Part shown: positions 18,545-29,248 of the stretch, in pieces
How positions within the stretch are numbered: position 1 is the stretch's first letter
How the letters are laid out: the number at the start of each line of letters is the position of its first letter
Origin: Bryum argenteum
Taxonomy: Eukaryota > Streptophyta > Bryopsida > Bryales > Bryaceae
Direction: 5' to 3'
NCBI GenBank assembly: GCA_037043015.1
Contig: CM073330.1
Span: 16,722,823 to 16,786,822, forward strand
DNA length: 64,000 nucleotides
The notes under the pieces: model-generated
Database searches by the model: none
The model's input: the letters and a program-made list of their open reading frames with translations, nothing else
What the model was told of the DNA's origin: nothing
Made by a program: the position numbers and the translations under genes

Positions 18545-21500
18545 CTCCCACTTTGCGAGTAGTTACCACCTCGCAATCCCATCGCCTTCGTAAGCTTCTC
18601 GTGCCTCACCTTAGCAAGCGCCTTGGTCAACACATCAGCCACCATATCCTCTGTTGAGCAATACCACAAGCTCACCTCTCCATCCTCCAACTTCTCTCGA
18701 ATGAAATGGTGTTGCACATCAATGTGCTTCGTGCGAGAGTGGTGCTTCGGATCCTTTGCAAGAGCAATACACCCTTGGTTGTCACACATGATGCTCGTGG
18801 CTCCCCTCTGCACAAACCCAACATCCTCCAATAGTTGCCGCAGCCACAATGCCTCCTTTAAGCAATGGCTCGTTGCCATGTATTCGGCTTCCGTTGTAGA
18901 CACCGCTATTGTGGGTTGCCTCTTGCAATTCCACGAGATTGCGCCATCTCCTACAAAGAACACATACCCTGTCGTGGATCGGCGCTCATTCACATCACCC
19001 GCCCAATCCGCATCACAATACCCCTTCAACTCAAGGTCTTTACCTCCAAGGCACAACTTGTAATCAATGGTGCCTTTCAAGTACCTCAAGATGCGTTTTA
19101 CCGCCATCCAATGTTGAGGACCAGCCTTTGCCATGAATTGGCTCACCATGCTCACCGGGAATGCAAGGTCAGCCCTTGTGGCCACCATTGCATACATCAA
19201 CGACCCCACCGCTGCCTTGTATGGAATGGCCTTCATCTCTTCTTCAACCTCCTTGAACTCCTCATCCGAAAGCTTCAACAATGACCCCTTCACATCAAGA
19301 GGGGTGCCAATGGGCTTGCATTCCTCATATTGAACCGCTTGAGCACCTCCTCGATGAACTTGCCTTGGCTCATGGTGATGGTGCGTGCGCTGCGATTGCG
19401 CTCAAATGCAACACCAAGGCAAAACTCCAAAGGTCCAAGATCACTCATCTCAAACTCCTTCTCAAGCTTGGCCTTCAACCACTGCAACACCGCATCATCA
19501 CTAGCCAAGATAAAGAAATCATCAACATAGATGATCACAATCAACAAGAACTCCCTTGTTTGCTTCACATACAAGGAGTGATCCGCATGGCTTCTAGAAA
19601 AGCCTTCTTTGATGAAAAAGAAGTCAATCCTTTGGTACCACGCCCTTGGAGATTGCTTGAGCCCGTACAACGACTTCTTGAGCCTGCAAACAAGGTGTTT
19701 GGTGCCCTCCTCCACAAAGCCAAGGGGCTGGTCCATGTAGATGTCCTCCTCCAACTCACCATTCAAGAACGCCGTCTTGACATCCATTTGGTGAATCTCC
19801 AAGTCCATGGCTGCCCCAATCGCCAACATGCATCGTATGGTGGTAAACTTGGCCACGGGTGCAAAGGTCTCATGGAAATCTACACCCTCCACTTGAGAGA
19901 AGCCCCTTGCCACCAAGCGTGCCTTGTAACGCACCACGTTGCCTTGTGCATCCCTCTTGGTCCTAAACACCCACTTACAACCAACACTTTTGCGGCCTTT
20001 TGGCAATGGGGCCAACTCCCATGTGCCATTGGCCATTAGAGATGCATACTCCTCTTGCATGGCCAACTCCCACTTGCTTGCATCTACACTTTGCAAAGCA
20101 TCACCCAAAGTTAAAGGATCATCAAAACAAGCCACATTTGCACGTTCTACCTCACTAGGTGGTGGGAGAATGTGGTTCATCCACCAATCGCCAAGCGGCC
20201 GCCTCTCCCTTGTGGGGTACCTTGAACCTTGTGTTCGCTGCCCCTCTCCAAACTCCTCATCTTGTGGTTGCCTCTCCTCCACAACCTCCTCCTCTTGTTT
20301 GTCTTGTTGCTCTTCTTCAACTTCTCGAGCAAGCGGCGCTGAAATTGGAGGTGCATCCACTACAATCACCGTAGGTGGCTCCAAACTCCCACTTGGATGC
20401 ATCTCCACATTTGCATCCGCACAAGTAGCGTCCTCCGCAAACACCACATCACGAGACTTGAGGATCTTCTTAGTCTCCAAACACATCAACCTATATGCCT
20501 TGGTGCCTTCACAATAACCAAGGAACAAACACCTTGTGCCCTTTGCATCAAGTTTAGTCCTCTTCTCATCCGGCACCTTTGCATAAGCAATACAACCAAA
20601 TACACGCATGTGTGCGATCGAAGGCCTCTTACCACTCCATGCCTCTTCGGGTGTCTTACCAACAACTGCGCTAGTTGGGCACCTATTTCGGGTGTACACC
20701 GCTGTAACCACCGCTTCCGCCCAAAGGTTCTTGTTGAGGTTTTGGTGGTGTAGCATGCTCCTTGCCATCTCCACAATTGTACGGTTTGCACGCTCCGCCA
20801 CTCCATTTTGTTGTGGTGTGTAGGGTGTTGATAGTTGCCTATCAATGCCATGTGCTTGAAAGAAGCGCTCAAACGCCTTGGAAGTGAACTCCCCTCCATT
20901 GTCGGATCGAAACGCCTTGATCTTGTGCTCCGATTGCTTCTCCACAAGCGCCTTGAACTCCACAAACTTGGCAAACACCTCTCCCTTGGACTTCAACACA
21001 TACACCCACACCTTTCGAGAGAAGTCATCTATGAAAGTCACAAAATACAAGCAACCACCCATGGAAATGGTCTTGAATGGACCACACAATCCGAATGAAT
21101 CAACTCCAATGGCTTGCTTGCACGCTGACCTCCCTCACTTGGAAATGGAGTCCTTGAAAGCTTGCCTTCAATGCAACCCTCACAAAGCGCTGAATTTGAT
21201 GCACCATCCTTGATTTGCATGCCATTCACCATGCTTTCAAGAGCCTTGACACTCTTCTCATTCAAATGCCCAAGGCGTCTATGCCATAGCTCCAAAGGCG
21301 CTGATTGTGGCATTGGAAGCGCCACATTTGCCATTTCATGCATGGAGAAGGGCATTTCATACAAACTCCCCACTCTAGGCAATCTAGCAATCACCTTCCT
21401 ATTGGCTGCCCTCACAAGGCATGCATCATCATCAAATTCTACCTTTAAACCATTCAAAGCAAGTTTTACAACCGAAATCAAGTTCCTCTTGAACTTGGGG

Positions 21501-22567
21501 ATATGGAGCACCTCCTTCATGTGGATCTTGTGGTTCACTCCCATCACCATCACCTCCTCAACAATTGTACCAACACCAACCGCATGCACAATGCTATCAT
21601 CTCCCAAGTGCACATTGCGTGGTGGTGAAATTACCTCGTACGTTTGGAACGCTGCCCTATGCGGCGTCATGTGTTTGGTTGCTCCTGAATCCATGACCCA
21701 CGTGGCCATGGTGTTGTCAGCTCCATCGTTGATTGCCATAGCATGCTCCTCCTCTTTCTCCACCTTGCTTGCAACAAAGGCGCTTAGAAACGCATAGTCC
21801 TCTCCATTGTCTTTGTTGCTTGCTAGGTTTGCACTCTCCTTCTCCTTCTTCTTGTTTAAGAAACAATGCCTTGCAATGTGGCCCGGTTTGCCACAATTGA
21901 AGCACAACCTTGGGCCATTTTGCATCCTCGCTTTGTTTTGGGCCGCCACCAACGCTGCCTCACCACTTTGAGCACCCTTCTCCTTCCGCTTGGACACTTC
22001 ATGCATCAACCTTGACACCACAAACTCCATTGTAAGGTCAGCAAGGTTTAAGGTCTCTAAAGCGGTGATCAAACTCTCAAATGAAGGTGGCAAGCTATCC
22101 AACAACGTCATCACTATATCGTCCTCCTTCATGGGCACTTCCAAGCAAGCGAGCTGATCCGCGAGTGCCTTGATGTTGTTGATGTGCTCCAACAAGTCAG
22201 CTCCTTCCTCCATCTTGATTGTGAAGAACTTGCGCCTCAAGAAGAGGATGTTGACCAAACTTCTTGTCTCATGAATGTTGCAAAGCACCCTCCATGCTTC
22301 CGCTGGTCCTTTGCAACTCTTGATGTGAGCAAGTTGGGCATCCACCAAATTGAGCCCAATCATGGACATGGCCTTCCTCACCCTCCTTTGGTACTCCTTC
22401 TTGTCCTTGTCACTTGCATCAGATGGTGGAGCCTCCTCCGTGCCTTCAACAATCTCCCACAAGTCCATGGAAGAGAGGGCCAAGTTCATCTTGAACTTCC
22501 ACAAGTTGAAGTTGGTGCCATTGAACTTCTCAAGCACCCTAACACTCTCACCCTCCAAAGTGGCCAT
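18514..22567 (-). pseudogene. pol: CopB-1 Gag-Pol polyprotein, two frameshifts
   Basis: Starts MATLEGESVRVLEKFNG at 22567. Domains in order: capsid, CCHC knuckle CFNCGKPGHIARHC (near 21850-21900), protease DSGATKHM (near 21680), zinc site WHRRLGHLN...CEGCIEGK, integrase with D in SDNGGEF (20903) and E in PQQNGVAERANR, RT with LDVKTAFLNGELEE-type block and intact YVDD (complement at 19519-19530), RNase H with [15 protein letters not shown] and DNQG. Frame breaks: one base lost at about 21090 (HSD-VCGPF) and one at about 19325 (before GTPLDVKG). All catalytic residues I can see are present. The frame ends inside the 3' LTR. Confidence 0.9.
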
Positions 22568-23204
22568 AGCCAAGCACACACGCTGCCCTACTAGTGTGTA
22601 AACACACTTGCGCACAAAACAATGCACAAAAGCGCTTCTCTACACTCAAACAAGCAAGATCCACTTGCTCCCACTCAAATCAGATCATAAACAAGCTTCT
22701 ACAACTCCAAATCACTCAAATGTAAGTAGAAGAGCCTCAATTGACCTCCTTAGCACCTCAAAAGCTCAAATCAGCCCCTAGTGTGCACACAAGCACTCCA
22801 AATGCTAGATCTAGCTCTTACAAATCAAAAGGTGCACTAATAGATCACAAACCACCCTTCTAAGCTCACAATCACTTCAAACAAATGACTTGAGAGCCCT
22901 TAATGCAAATCAGCACCTACAATGTGCAAGGAGGACTCAATTCAACTACAATGGACGCTTACAAGCACCCAATGCCTTCAAAACACCTCCAAACACCTCC
23001 AAATTGCGCCTTTTGCCTCCAAATGCTCCAAATCAACTTCAATTGACTCCAAATGGTTGCAAACACCTCCAAATGGCTCTAAGTGCACCTCCAAAGCTCC
23101 AAGGACCTCCAACATGTGCAAATCAGCCCTCCACGTGCTTGCAACACCTCCTTGACCTCCCCAAGCCTCCAAAAGTATTCAAACTCAACCTCACTACAAG
23201 AGTA
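22568..23204 (-). other. CopB-1 5' leader
   Basis: About 640 bp with no gene. Shorter than the CopA leader but with the same features: TTTGGAGG(TG) words on the element's sense strand (about 22975-23175) and GGGCTGATTTGAG-type words. Confidence 0.7.
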
Positions 23205-23218
23205 GTGGGCCCATAACC
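23205..23218 (-). promoter_or_regulatory. CopB-1 primer-binding site
   Basis: GTGGGCCCATAACC on the plus strand: complement of the half-tRNA-iMet PBS, abutting the LTR at 23219. Confidence 0.85.
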
Positions 23219-23597
23219 TATTGAGATTCAATAGAGGAAGAGAGAGAATACAACACACTCAAAGCTTACAAACAAGTAGAGCAATGAATGCTTGAAATGA
23301 GATATTGCCTTCTAACAAAGGCCTTTACTTATACTTCCTTAATGGCACCTTCCTAGTGCCTTCTTGTACATTTTCCAAGTGCCTTTGGCCCACATGGTTC
23401 ACATGTGTGCCCCTTTAGTCTTTACCACCACCTAGTTGCCTCCTATAGTCAACAAAGTGGGCTGGTCTTCTCTCCCCTCACTATTGCTCTTACGACCAGC
23501 CCCTTTTCACACTCTAGAATACTAAGCTTCCATATATATATATACTCTAACAAGTACTAATTGCTCTTATAAACTTCGAGCAATCTATTCTTCAATA
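23219..23597 (-). repeat. CopB-1 5' LTR
   Basis: 379 bp. On the element strand it starts TATTGAAGAATAG, a G-to-A change from the usual TGTTGAAG, and ends TCTCAATA. Flanked by TSD GAGAC. Confidence 0.9.
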
Positions 23598-23602
23598 GAG
23601 AC

Positions 23603-24531
23603 AACACACTCGAAGATTAGAGGAGGAAACCGTCAACAGTCGACCAGCGTAGTTGGATGAACCAATCTTCCAACCTACACGATTATCTTATTGCAGTGTC
23701 CTTACTTTTGTTTTATTCTTAGTGTCGTTTGTATGTGGACGTGTTTTACTATCTAAGTCAGTCTAATCAGTCGAAGGGGTCCGGACCCACCCAAAATGTA
23801 TGTTATGAGTGTGAGTCTTCTTGTATGTGCGGATCCTGGTTGAATTGTGATAACCTCACAAGCCGGAAGGCAGAACTTTAAGTTCCGCGAGGGCAGGGCA
23901 ACAAGAGTATTGCCCGGTGGTTTCCCCCTCCGATGTGATAGAGCAATGTTTGCTCCTAGCCCACTCTCGGAGTCTGATCAGCTACCGAGACTGAGAGCTA
24001 ATGGGATCCACTTTTCCATCGCGTATGGAAATGATGAAGAGGTTCTTGAGCATTGGTGAGGGTAGTGACGCCTTGCCACCGCACAGCGGCAGCCAGACCT
24101 AAGCGTTGCATGATGCAAGCTAGCCCCACTTGCAAAAGTGAGGAAGAGGCTGGGATATAAAGACATGAATGTCTCCCACGCCTATCCCTGTAAGGGGTGC
24201 CCAGGCCTTCTTTTCTGGCCATCGGCTTTATTAAAGCTAACCTTGGGCATTACTGGTTGTGGCACCCTGGGAACTCTAATTGGCACTACCTACTGGCACT
24301 ACCAGTTGGCACTACCTGTTGGCACTATCTACTGGATAGACTTATCTCCACGATGTACGACGTGCATTTCAAGGAAGCTTCATTTTCTACATTATAGAAA
24401 ACCTACTAACTATACACTTTGAATTGGAAGTGTTGGGGGTACTTTTTAGTGTCTTGGATTACAGATTAATTGTTATCCAGATGAGAGCAAACTAGGAGTC
24501 ATATGTCAGGAAGTTACAGAAGAATTTCAAC
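23603..24531 (+). pseudogene. CopE protease/pre-integrase remnant
   Basis: It resumes the CopE interior after CopB-1. About 23860-24059 parallels CopD (NFKFREGRAT-VLPGGFPL, RANGIHFS), the segment between protease and integrase. Beyond about 24060 I recognise nothing coding. 24281-24340 is a short tandem run of TTGGCACTACC-like units (about five). No catalytic residues remain. Confidence 0.65.
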
Positions 24532-24886
24532 ATGGCGGACACCATCATGATTTCAACATCAATGATCGGGAGAAGCAAGACCGGGGAGGATCCATACCGT
24601 CCGTGCGAGGAGGAGGAGGAAGAAGTTGATAGACCTAAATACCTCGCAGCAGACCTTGTGGAGATGCAGCATGTAGCAGTTACGAAGATCGAATCCTCCA
24701 AGAACGTTGCAGACATGTTAACCAAAGCGCTGCCGCCGTTCAAGCACCATGAACTTGTTCAAGCCGTTGGCATGCGTTCGCTCCAAGATTTGTGAAGGAC
24801 ACACTCTTTTCTATCCTTGAACTTTTTCCAAATGGTTTTTATTCAAGGCATAGTTTTTAACGAGGTGTTCTTTAGTCGAGCAGGAG
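24532..24886 (+). pseudogene. CopE RT/RNase H tail and 3' spacer
   Basis: One open frame to 24795 reads SMIGRSKTGEDPYRPCEEEEE...KPKYL-like residues and jumps to VAVTKIESSKNVADMLTKALP and ends MRSLQDL*. In CopD these two blocks are hundreds of bases apart, so an internal deletion joined them. 24796-24886 is the CopD-like 3' spacer ending in GAGCAGGAG (PPT). Confidence 0.8.
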
Positions 24887-25147
24887 TGTTGTGATAAGCG
24901 ACTGGCAGAACTCCTCGTAGAGATAGAGGACCACCGTAACTCCAGGGAGTTATTAGAGTAGAGCAGTTAGCTGGGAGTTAGCCACCTACTACAAGTGTAG
25001 TTAACTACAGTTGACTCCGAGTTTCGTTAAGGCGCCGCCTGTTTAACCAACCCCCAGATCATATAAAGCCCGAGGCTCTCAAGGCCTCACTCACTTTCTC
25101 GCTCATTCTTGTTTTGTTCTTCTCTCTCTCTTTCAATACTCTCAACA
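24887..25147 (+). repeat. CopE 3' LTR
   Basis: 261 bp, same ends as the 5' LTR. Followed by TSD TTGGG (25148-25152). Confidence 0.92.
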
Positions 25148-26278
25148 TTGGGCACATGGAGCACCTCACGGATGGTGATTCTCTTGGGCTGGCCCTTGTC
25201 TTGCACCTCCACATGCACCTCTCCAATGCCAAGTGCTTCTACCATGCCATTGTCTCCCATGTAAATCTTCTTGCCCGAAATTGGATGATAGGTATGAACG
25301 GCATCTCGATGGCTGGTCATCTGTTGTGTGGCCCCCGAATCCACAATCCAAGTGAACATGTCGGCCTTCTCTCCTCCTCCATGTGCGGCAAATGCGAAAT
25401 CCTCCTCTTCCTCCACTTTGGACGCTTGATGTGCACTCTCCTTGCCTTGGGCTTGGTTGGCCCTACAATACTTAGCAATGTGGCCTGGTTTGCCACACTT
25501 GAAGCATTTCCTTGTCTCCTTAAAAGCCTTTGTGTTCCCTCCTTTGGCAAATCTTGACACAAGGGCTGATCCCTCTCCTTGGGGCTCATTCTCCTTGCGC
25601 TTGGTCACCTCATGCATCAAACGGGCTGTAACAAACTCTAAGGTCAGCTCCTTCATTGGCCTTGTCTCCAAAGCCGTGATGAGGNNNNNNNNNNNNNNNN
25701 NNNNNNNNNNNNNNNNNNNNNNNNNNNNNNNNNNNNNNNNNNNNNNNNNNNNNNNNNNNNNNNNNNNNNNNNNNNNNNNNNNNNAACTCAAAGGATGGTG
25801 GCAAGCTCTCCAACAATGTCATGATCACATCTCCGTCCGTGACGGGTGCCTCCAAGCAAGCCAACTCATGCGCCAATGCCTTAATCTTGTTCACATTATC
25901 TAACAAGTCATCCTCCTCTTGCATCTTGGTAGTGAAGAAGCCGTGCCGAAGAAATAGGATGTTGGAGAGACTCTTGGTCTCATGGAAATTGCCAAGCGTA
26001 CTCCATGGTTCCGCTGGTGTTTTGCAATGGCGGATGTGTGCAATTTGCTGATCCGCAAGATTGGTCACAATGAGAGCAAAAGCCTTCTTCTCCCGCCTCT
26101 CAAACGCCTTCTTGGTCTTGAGATCCGCATCAGCACTTGGAGGCTCCTCACTCCCATCCGCCACATCCCACAAGTCCTTCTCCGCAAGAATCATCTCCAT
26201 CTTGAACTTCCACATGCCAAAGTTGACACCGTTGAACTTGTCGATGATGCGCACGCCATCTCCATCACTTGCAGCCAT
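25148..26278 (-). pseudogene. gag: CopC-1 Gag and protease (contains assembly gap)
   Basis: Minus-strand start MAASDGDGVRIIDKFNG at 26278. Capsid blocks FGMWKFKMEMILAEKDLWDV, KTPAEPWSTL, LSNILFLRHGFFTTKMQ; CCHC knuckle CFKCGKPGHIAKYC near 25465-25510; protease DSGATQQM near 25325 (His of the usual TQHM/TKHM replaced by Gln). The piece ends at the CopE insertion in VLHVP. A 100-N gap lies inside, but the flanks are contiguous in the CopC-2 homologue. Confidence 0.88.
25685..25784. other. assembly gap of 100 N
   Basis: Exactly 100 unknown bases. On the minus strand the sequence before the gap ends TTTGAGTT and the sequence after begins CCTCATCAC. CopC-2 reads straight through as TTTGAGTTCCTCATCAC (around 37978-37994). 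No coding bases appear to be missing. Confidence 0.97.
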
Positions 26279-27405
26279 GTTGAAGTAGCTCCCACTTGTT
26301 GGCAGCACCTAAGCAGGGTAGAGGAGTTGAAAAACTCAACTCAAGCTCCCCACAATCCCTAAAAACAAAGGCAATGGCGCTGAAATTGCACCAACCAGCC
26401 CTTGCAAGATCCTCACAAGGAGCTCTCAACCTATGGACCACAAGAAACACCTCTCTCAATTATATCACCACACTCACCACCTAATCAGACCCTAATCTTG
26501 CTCAAAACACCCACATGAGCTTCCTAGGCAAGAACTTCTTCAATTCAGCCACTAACTCACAATGTCTTCACACAAATTGTGAAATCCACACCTCAAGGAG
26601 CTAAGAGACTCCCAATCAGCCCTTGCAACAGATCTAATATGTGCAAATGACTCTAATTTGCTCACAATCACTCCACAAAGCTCACAAGGGCTGAATTCAG
26701 CCCTAGTGGACACTCAAACTTGCCCTAATCACTCACGCAAGTGTAATCAGCTCTCTTGCAATCACAAATGCAAGAAGCTCGCCTCACTCACTCAAAAGGG
26801 TGCAAATCAGCCCTCTCCAACTCACCAATGCACTCACTTCATCAAATCAGATCTAGATCTAGATCTAGATCTCTCTCCAACTCTCCAATGCTCAAAAGTT
26901 CCACATTCACTCACAAGAGCACAAATCAGCCCTTGATCAACTCAACAATGCACAAATGTGCAACATTCTCTCACAAGAGCTCAAATCAGCACTCTAATGA
27001 ATGGCAAACTCCTCATTCAACTCAAAGATGCTCCCAATGCACTCTAAACACTCTCACAAGATTGCAATTGCCTCAATTGCAATCCCTAATGCACCCAAGT
27101 GCACAATCAGCCCTAATTGGCTCCCAATGTGCAAATCTAAGCACAAACTCAATCAAAGAGCATGCAACCAGCCCTAACAAGGTGTGATCTCTCTCAAAAC
27201 ACAACCTCACACTCAAATGCACTCAACAACTCCAACTTCAGCCAACAAACTCCAAAGAAAATGCACTTCAAGACTTCTCCATTGGAAATGGACTTACACC
27301 AATTGGTTTGAAGGTGCACATGTAAACAAGGCTGGTTTTGTCCCACAAGCTCCACGATCCTCTCCAAATGATCTGAATTTCTCCTTCAAGCGCACCACCA
27401 CGTGC
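26279..27405 (-). other. CopC-1 5' leader
   Basis: No gene. AGATCT x4 self-complementary run at 26849-26872. Recurrent TCAGCCC/CCAGCCC words. Directly followed on the right by the PBS complement. Confidence 0.75.
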
Positions 27406-27665
27406 GTGGGCCCATAACCTATTGAGATTGAAGGGAAAGACTTTACTTAGATGGTATTGGATAACATCAGCCAAGCATGGGCTGAACATAAGTAGGAGGA
27501 AGCCTCTCCTAGTGCTCACCTAACCATGTGGTATAACTAAACACTGTGGGCTGCCTTTGACTACAAGCAACACGTAAAGGAGTCTAAGAACTAACTAAGT
27601 GTGTAGTTTCACTCGTAACGCTCCATGTACACTAATTTCTCCATTAGGTACATGTTTCCTCAACA
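27406..27665 (-). repeat. CopC-1 PBS and 5' LTR
   Basis: PBS complement at 27406-27419 and LTR 27420-27665 (246 bp, TGTTGAGGAAACATG...TCTCAATA on the minus strand). The base pairs right of the LTR are not unrelated flank but the PPT and RNase H end of another CopC, so one LTR serves two CopC interiors. Confidence 0.88.
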
Positions 27666-28154
27666 CTCCCACTTTGTGAGTGGGCAAAGGCACAAAGGCC
27701 CATCTTCTCAATCAAGGCCAAGTGTTGTGGCTTTCCAAGCGCCTTGGTTAGCACATCAGCAACCATAGCTTTGGTAGGCACATACTTGAGCTCAATCACT
27801 TCATCCTCCACTTGCTCACGAATAAAATGATGTTGCACATCAATATGCTTGGTTCGTGAGTGGTGTGTAGGATTCTTGGCCAAGGCAATAGCTCCTTGGT
27901 TGTCACACAAAACTTGTGTGCCGCCTTGTTGAACAAAGCCAACATCAGCCAAGAGTTGCCTCAACCAAATGGCTTCCATGGTACATTGGCTCATGGCCAT
28001 GTATTCAGCCTCCGTTGCAGAGAGTGCTATGGTGGGCTGCCTTTTGGAATTCCATGAAATGGCACCCACTCCAATCATAAAAACATAACCGGTTGTGGAT
28101 CTCCTATCTCCTTCATCACCGGCCCAATCTGCATCACAATAGCCACGTAGCAAC
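27644..28154 (-). pseudogene. pol: CopC-3 RNase H fragment
   Basis: Minus-strand frame with [15 protein letters not shown] (first RNase H Asp), [12 protein letters not shown] (Glu), [14 protein letters not shown] (Asp) and [17 protein letters not shown]. It reads through the PPT and ends inside the LTR ([10 protein letters not shown]). The upstream side is cut at 28154 by CopB-2. Open as far as it goes, and colinear in one LTR-sharing array with CopC-1. Confidence 0.88.
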
Positions 28155-28561
28155 TGTTGAAGAATAGATTGCTCGTAGTTTATAAGAGCAATTAGTACTT
28201 GTTAGAGTATATATATATATGGAAGCTTATACTTAGTATTCTAGAGTGTGGAAAGGGGCTGGTCCTAATAGCAATAGTGAGGGGAGAGAAGACCAGCCCA
28301 CTTTGTTGACTTTAGGAGGCAAGGAGACTAGTAGGTGGTGGCAAAGACTAAAGGGGCACACATGTGAACCATGTGGGCCAAAGGCACTTGGAAAATGTAC
28401 AAGAAGGCACTAGGAAGGTGCCAATAAGGAAGTATAAGTAAAGGCCTTTGCTAGAAGGCAATATCTCATTTCAAGCATTCATTGCTCTACTTGTTTGTAA
28501 GCTTTGAGTGTGTTGTATTCTCTCTCTTCCTCTATTGAATCTCAATAGGTTATGGGCCCAC
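28155..28561 (+). repeat. CopB-2 5' LTR and PBS
   Basis: LTR 28155-28547 (TGTTGAAGAATAGATTGC ... GAATCTCAATA) with a TA run at 28209-28219. PBS GGTTATGGGCCCAC at 28548-28561. Confidence 0.9.
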
Positions 28562-29248
28562 TACTCTTGTAGTGAGGTTGAGTTTGAATACTTTTGGAGG
28601 CTTGGGGGAGGTCAAGGAGGTGTTGCAAGCACGTGGAGGGCTGATTTGCACATGTTGGAGGTCCTTGGAGCTTTGGAGGTGCACTTAGAGCCATTTGGAG
28701 GTGTTTGCAACCATTTGGAGTCATTTGAAGTTGATTTGGAGCATTTGGAGGCAAAAGGAGCAATTTGGAGGTGTTTGGAGGTGTTTTGAAGGCATTGGGT
28801 GCTTGTAAGTGTCCAGTGTAGTTGAATTGAGTCCTCCTTGCACATTGTAGGTGCTGATTTGCATTAAGGGCTCCCAAGTCATTTGTTTGAAGTGATTGTG
28901 AGCTTAGAAGGGTGGTTTGTGATCTATTAGTGCACCTTTTGATTTGTAAGAGCTAGATCTAGCATTTGGAGTGCTTGTGTGCACATTAGGGCTGATTTGA
29001 GCTTTTGAGGTGCTAAGGAGGTCAATTGAGGCTCTTCTACTTACATTTGAGTGATTTGGAGTTGTAAAAGCTTGTTTATGATCTGATTTGAGTGGGAGCA
29101 AGTGGATCTTGCTTGTTTGAGTGTAGAGAAGGACTTTTGTGCATTGTTTTGTGCGCAAGTGTGTTTACACACTAGTAGGGGGCTGATTTGAGTGCTTGGT
29201 AGCTCGTTTGAGTTCTTGGTGTTGTAAGAGCAGCGTTTGTGCTTGGCT
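28562..29248 (+). other. CopB-2 5' leader
   Basis: No gene. TTTGGAGGTG words about 28590-28800 and GGGCTGATTTG words further on, as in CopB-1 read in the other direction. Confidence 0.7.

Larger units (their letters stand above)
18158..23597 (-). mobile_element. CopB-1, nearly complete copia element
   Basis: A 5440-bp reversed element inside CopE with a perfect TSD GAGAC (18153-18157 and 23598-23602). LTRs at 23219-23597 (5') and 18158-18544 (3') differ at roughly twenty positions, so it is older than CopD by LTR divergence. It encodes all domains, Gag-PR-IN-RT-RH, with two single-base frameshifts. Its PBS, PPT and LTR start are shared with CopA, making CopB the best helper candidate for that non-autonomous family. 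Confidence 0.93.
17316..25147 (+). mobile_element. CopE, internally deleted copia element
   Basis: 261-bp LTRs at 17316-17576 and 24887-25147, canonical TG...CA ends, and a perfect TSD TTGGG at 17311-17315 and 25148-25152. The interior holds a Gag-like basic segment, a protease/pre-integrase remnant, the far end of RT/RNase H and a CopD-like 3' spacer. Integrase, most of RT and most of RNase H are missing. It is a non-autonomous relative of CopD, itself interrupted by CopB-1. Host: CopC-1. Confidence 0.92.
9979..27665 (-). mobile_element. CopC-1, nested host element
   Basis: A reversed CopC element whose pieces are 5' LTR 27420-27665, PBS, leader, gag-PR (26278-25148), integrase (17315-16636) and integrase end plus RT (11178-9979). 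It is split by CopE (TSD TTGGG) and by CopD (TSD TGGTG). Its RT is cut by a CopA LTR fragment, and RNase H and 3' LTR are missing. This is the oldest layer of the nest. Confidence 0.85.
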
